From positions 21,678 through 85,677 of the forward strand of contig CAZVYQ010000006.1 in the NCBI GenBank assembly GCA_964631375.1: a stretch of DNA of 64,000 bases. The letters are read 5' to 3'. Positions within the stretch are counted from its first letter, which is position 1; every line of letters starts with the position of its first letter. The position numbers were made by a program, and so were the translations under genes. Shown piece after piece: positions 62,102-64,000 of the stretch. The DNA is from JAAYYM01 sp964631375. GTDB lineage: Bacteria > Bacillota > Clostridia > Lachnospirales > Lachnospiraceae. The notes under the pieces were generated by a model. That model was not told the origin of the DNA. It was given only the letters and a program-made list of their open reading frames with translations, and did not search any database.

Positions 62102-63583
62102 CTAGAACTCAAAATACAGGAAAGCCTGTGGATCATACGCCGGTCCATATTGACCGAGAATCAAAACTGCAAATAATAATGTCAGGTAAAGTCCCCAGCG
62201 AAACCAAATACATTGTGTATTTAACAACTGAATGACATCCTGCTTCTTAAGTCTTCGAACCAGATCTACCAATAGGAGCACCCCGATCGCTGTAATTGCA
62301 ATCCAAAACTCTTTTCTGTCCAGTCCCCATGTATAGATAGATTCATCCAACAACGACCACGGATCCCATCTGGTAAAAATCCTTCTGATCATTGCTCCTG
62401 CTTGAGTGATCTTCTCCGCGCGAAAAAAGATCCACGCAAAGCCTACCAGAGAAAATGTCATTCCCATCTGCATCAATTTATAACTAAAACTCTCCTGCTT
62501 GAACTGCAGTCTGTCAGCTACCCTCTTTCGTAACTGCTTGGTCTGTATCCCAATCAGCTGGTAAACACCATGCAATGCACCCCATACGACGTACCCCCAG
62601 CTGGCACCATGCCAAAGACCACTAACCAGAAATACAATCATCAGATTCCGATAATGCTTCCATTTGGAACAGCGGTTCCCACCGAGTGGGATGTAGAGAT
62701 AATCGCGAAACCATGTACTGAGCGATATATGCCATCTCCGCCAGAATTCACCGACACTCCTGGAAAAATAGGGTGTTTCAAAGTTGCGCATCAGTTCGAT
62801 CCCCATGATCTTTGCTGCACCGATCGCCATATTGGAATAGCTGGCAAAGTCACAATATACCTGAACCGAAAAGAAAAGTGTTGCAGTCAGGATGGCTATG
62901 GAGCCATACATATGATAATGATCATATACCTCATTGACTAACAGGGCGACACGGTCTGCTATAACCATCTTTTGAAAATAGCCCCATAACATCAATACCG
63001 CACCGGAAGTAACTCTGTCATAATCCCATAGTCTGATTTTCTCCAGCAGATGGATCTGCGGCAATATATTTTTCCCACGCTCAATCGGACCGGATAGTAT
63101 ATTAGGAAAGAATGAAACAAAAAGAGCATATTTCGCAACATTACGCTCGACTTTAATCTTACCATGATACAAATCTATGATATATCCTACTGCCTGAAAT
63201 GTATAAAAAGAAATTCCGATCGGCAGAATCGGGTTAAAACGACTCGAAACCGGGGTCATATGCATAGTTGTCAAGACTCCGTTTATACTGTCGATCACAA
63301 ATGTCGAATACTTGAATACCCCCAGTGTCCCAAGACTGAGGAGCAGACACAGCACCATAAGTCCCTTTTTTCGTTTTTGCGTCGCCCGTTCCATAAGGAT
63401 ACCGGTAAAGAAGGTCAACAGCGTCAGTAACGCCAGTAAAATGACATATTGAGGACTCAAACTGAAATAAAAATAGTAACTGGTCATAAGTAACCAGATA
63501 TATCGCAGTTTTCTCGGTATGATAAAATAGATCATTAGTACAATTGGGAAAAAAAATAAAAACTCCAAAGAATTGAACAGCAT
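62102..63583 (-). CDS. MBOAT-family O-acyltransferase (AlgI/DltB-like)
   Basis: The 493-residue protein has about eleven to twelve membrane helices and the MBOAT active-site His in VSGLWHGASW. Conserved segments include GFDLYHGK-like YIIDLYHGK, FFPNILSGPIERG and EFWRRWHISLSTWFRDYLYIPLGG. Such enzymes move acyl groups across the membrane onto polysaccharides, teichoic acids or peptidoglycan. A DltD/AlgJ/AlgX-type partner is usual but absent here. GAGGATATG precedes the start. Confidence 0.92.
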   Translation of the reverse strand: MLFNSLEFLFFFPIVLMIYFIIPRKLRYIWLLMTSYYFYFSLSPQYVILLALLTLLTFFTGILMERATQKRKKGLMVLCLLLSLGTLGVFKYSTFVIDSINGVLTTMHMTPVSSRFNPILPIGISFYTFQAVGYIIDLYHGKIKVERNVAKYALFVSFFPNILSGPIERGKNILPQIHLLEKIRLWDYDRVTSGAVLMLWGYFQKMVIADRVALLVNEVYDHYHMYGSIAILTATLFFSVQVYCDFASYSNMAIGAAKIMGIELMRNFETPYFSRSVGEFWRRWHISLSTWFRDYLYIPLGGNRCSKWKHYRNLMIVFLVSGLWHGASWGYVVWGALHGVYQLIGIQTKQLRKRVADRLQFKQESFSYKLMQMGMTFSLVGFAWIFFRAEKITQAGAMIRRIFTRWDPWSLLDESIYTWGLDRKEFWIAITAIGVLLLVDLVRRLKKQDVIQLLNTQCIWFRWGLYLTLLFAVLILGQYGPAYDPQAFLYFEF

Positions 63584-63660
63584 CGCATATCCTCATTGTG
63601 GTATTTTGATTGCCGAGATACATTTTTATTCTAACATTTTCCGATTTTGTTGGCAACAAC

Positions 63661-63691
63661 AATAAAACCCAAAGATTTTCATCTTCGGGTT
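63661..63691 (-). terminator. terminator after the tRNA-Arg/His/Gln cluster
   Basis: On the minus strand AACCCGAAGAT pairs with ATCTTTGGGTT (one G-T pair, loop GAAA) and is followed by TTATT. It ends the tRNA transcript. Confidence 0.8.
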
Positions 63692-63725
63692 GTCTTTTAA
63701 TGCTATGATGATACTTTAGAAATAG

Positions 63726-63797
63726 CAGGGCTAGCAAGATTCGAACTTGCGAATGCAGCAGTCAAAGTGCTGTGCCTTACCGCTTGGCGATAGCCCT
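63726..63797 (-). tRNA. tRNA-Gln (anticodon TTG)
   Basis: Acceptor AGGGCTA/TAGCCCT with discriminator G, D arm, anticodon stem CAGCA/TGCTG around CTTTGAC (anticodon TTG) and T loop TTCGAAT are all visible. Confidence 0.95.
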
Positions 63798-63822
63798 AAA
63801 TGAATGCTACCTTGCGAAGCAA

Positions 63823-63897
63823 GGTGGATGGAGGGATTCGAACCCTCGACCTCCAGAACCACAATCTGGCGCGCTAACCAACTGTGCTACACCCACC
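63823..63897 (-). tRNA. tRNA-His (anticodon GTG)
   Basis: The extra G at -1 pairs with C73 (GGTGGGT/ATCCACC). The anticodon stem CCAGA/TCTGG encloses TTGTGGT (anticodon GTG). A small hairpin CCTTGC-GAA-GCAAGG overlaps its 3' end. Confidence 0.95.
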
Positions 63898-63942
63898 ATA
63901 ACTACGGATATTACTTTATAAATATCGCCTCATCTGACGAAA

Positions 63943-64000
<58 letters not shown>

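Overview
The window reads as chromosome of a low-to-mid GC, spore-forming Gram-positive anaerobe of the Clostridia, most like a gut Lachnospiraceae member. Support comes from an alpha/beta-type small acid-soluble spore protein, the tig-clpP-clpX-lon-ysxC gene order, strong AGGAGG ribosome binding sites, lipoprotein-type solute-binding proteins, an iron-only hydrogenase (TM1266-type) regulator and many LacI-controlled alpha-glucan genes. The species cannot be fixed from sequence alone. Two 100-N assembly gaps are present; the second is almost certainly false and splits one gene.

Layout. 1-5.2 kb: a BMP/NupNOPQ-type nucleoside ABC transporter with a striking 51-bp hairpin repeat between the binding protein and the ATPase. 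5.2-13.9 kb: proteostasis cluster tig, clpP, clpX, lon, ysxC, followed by an AI-2E-type permease and a cation diffusion facilitator. 14.2-17.1 kb: TipA-like MerR regulator with a classical 19-bp-spacer promoter, a small lipoprotein, a TM1266-type regulator plus ECF S component behind a structured leader with a terminator, and an SASP gene. 17.2-22.3 kb: adaptor, RND pump and TetR operon. 22.5-29.7 kb: LacI, ABC importer, GH65 phosphorylase and beta-phosphoglucomutase, a complete import and phosphorolysis route for an alpha-linked glucose disaccharide. 29.7-32.7 kb: M3 peptidase lipoprotein with an odd C-terminus, CPBP protease, DJ-1/PfpI protein. 32.7-36 kb: a cyclic-nucleotide module (stand-alone cNMP-binding protein, TIM-barrel protein, PAS-class III cyclase) divergent from a CYTH protein. 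36-43.8 kb: maltodextrin locus (malE/F/G-like importer, malQ, LacI, divergent GH13).

43.8-50.2 kb: an MMPL/RND-like membrane protein and a large GLUG-repeat surface protein, translationally coupled. 50.3-58.9 kb: two oppositely oriented operons, each led by a related TetR gene with a consensus promoter that carries palindromic operators in the -35/-10 spacer and just downstream: TetR, radical SAM, DUF4445/ASKHA and LacI on the minus strand, and TetR, RnfC-like iron-sulfur protein and a small membrane protein on the plus strand. A zinc-ribbon protein and a DUF5131 protein lie between them. 58.8-60.9 kb: PadR, DUF1700, DUF4097 operon. 61-64 kb: tRNA-Leu, a YitT-family protein, an MBOAT acyltransferase and a tRNA-Arg/His/Gln cluster.

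The strongest candidates for something undescribed are the twin TetR operons, which look like split pieces of a reductive-activation system without its usual corrinoid enzymes, and the cyclase/cNMP-binding module, whose specificity residues lean toward cGMP rather than cAMP.
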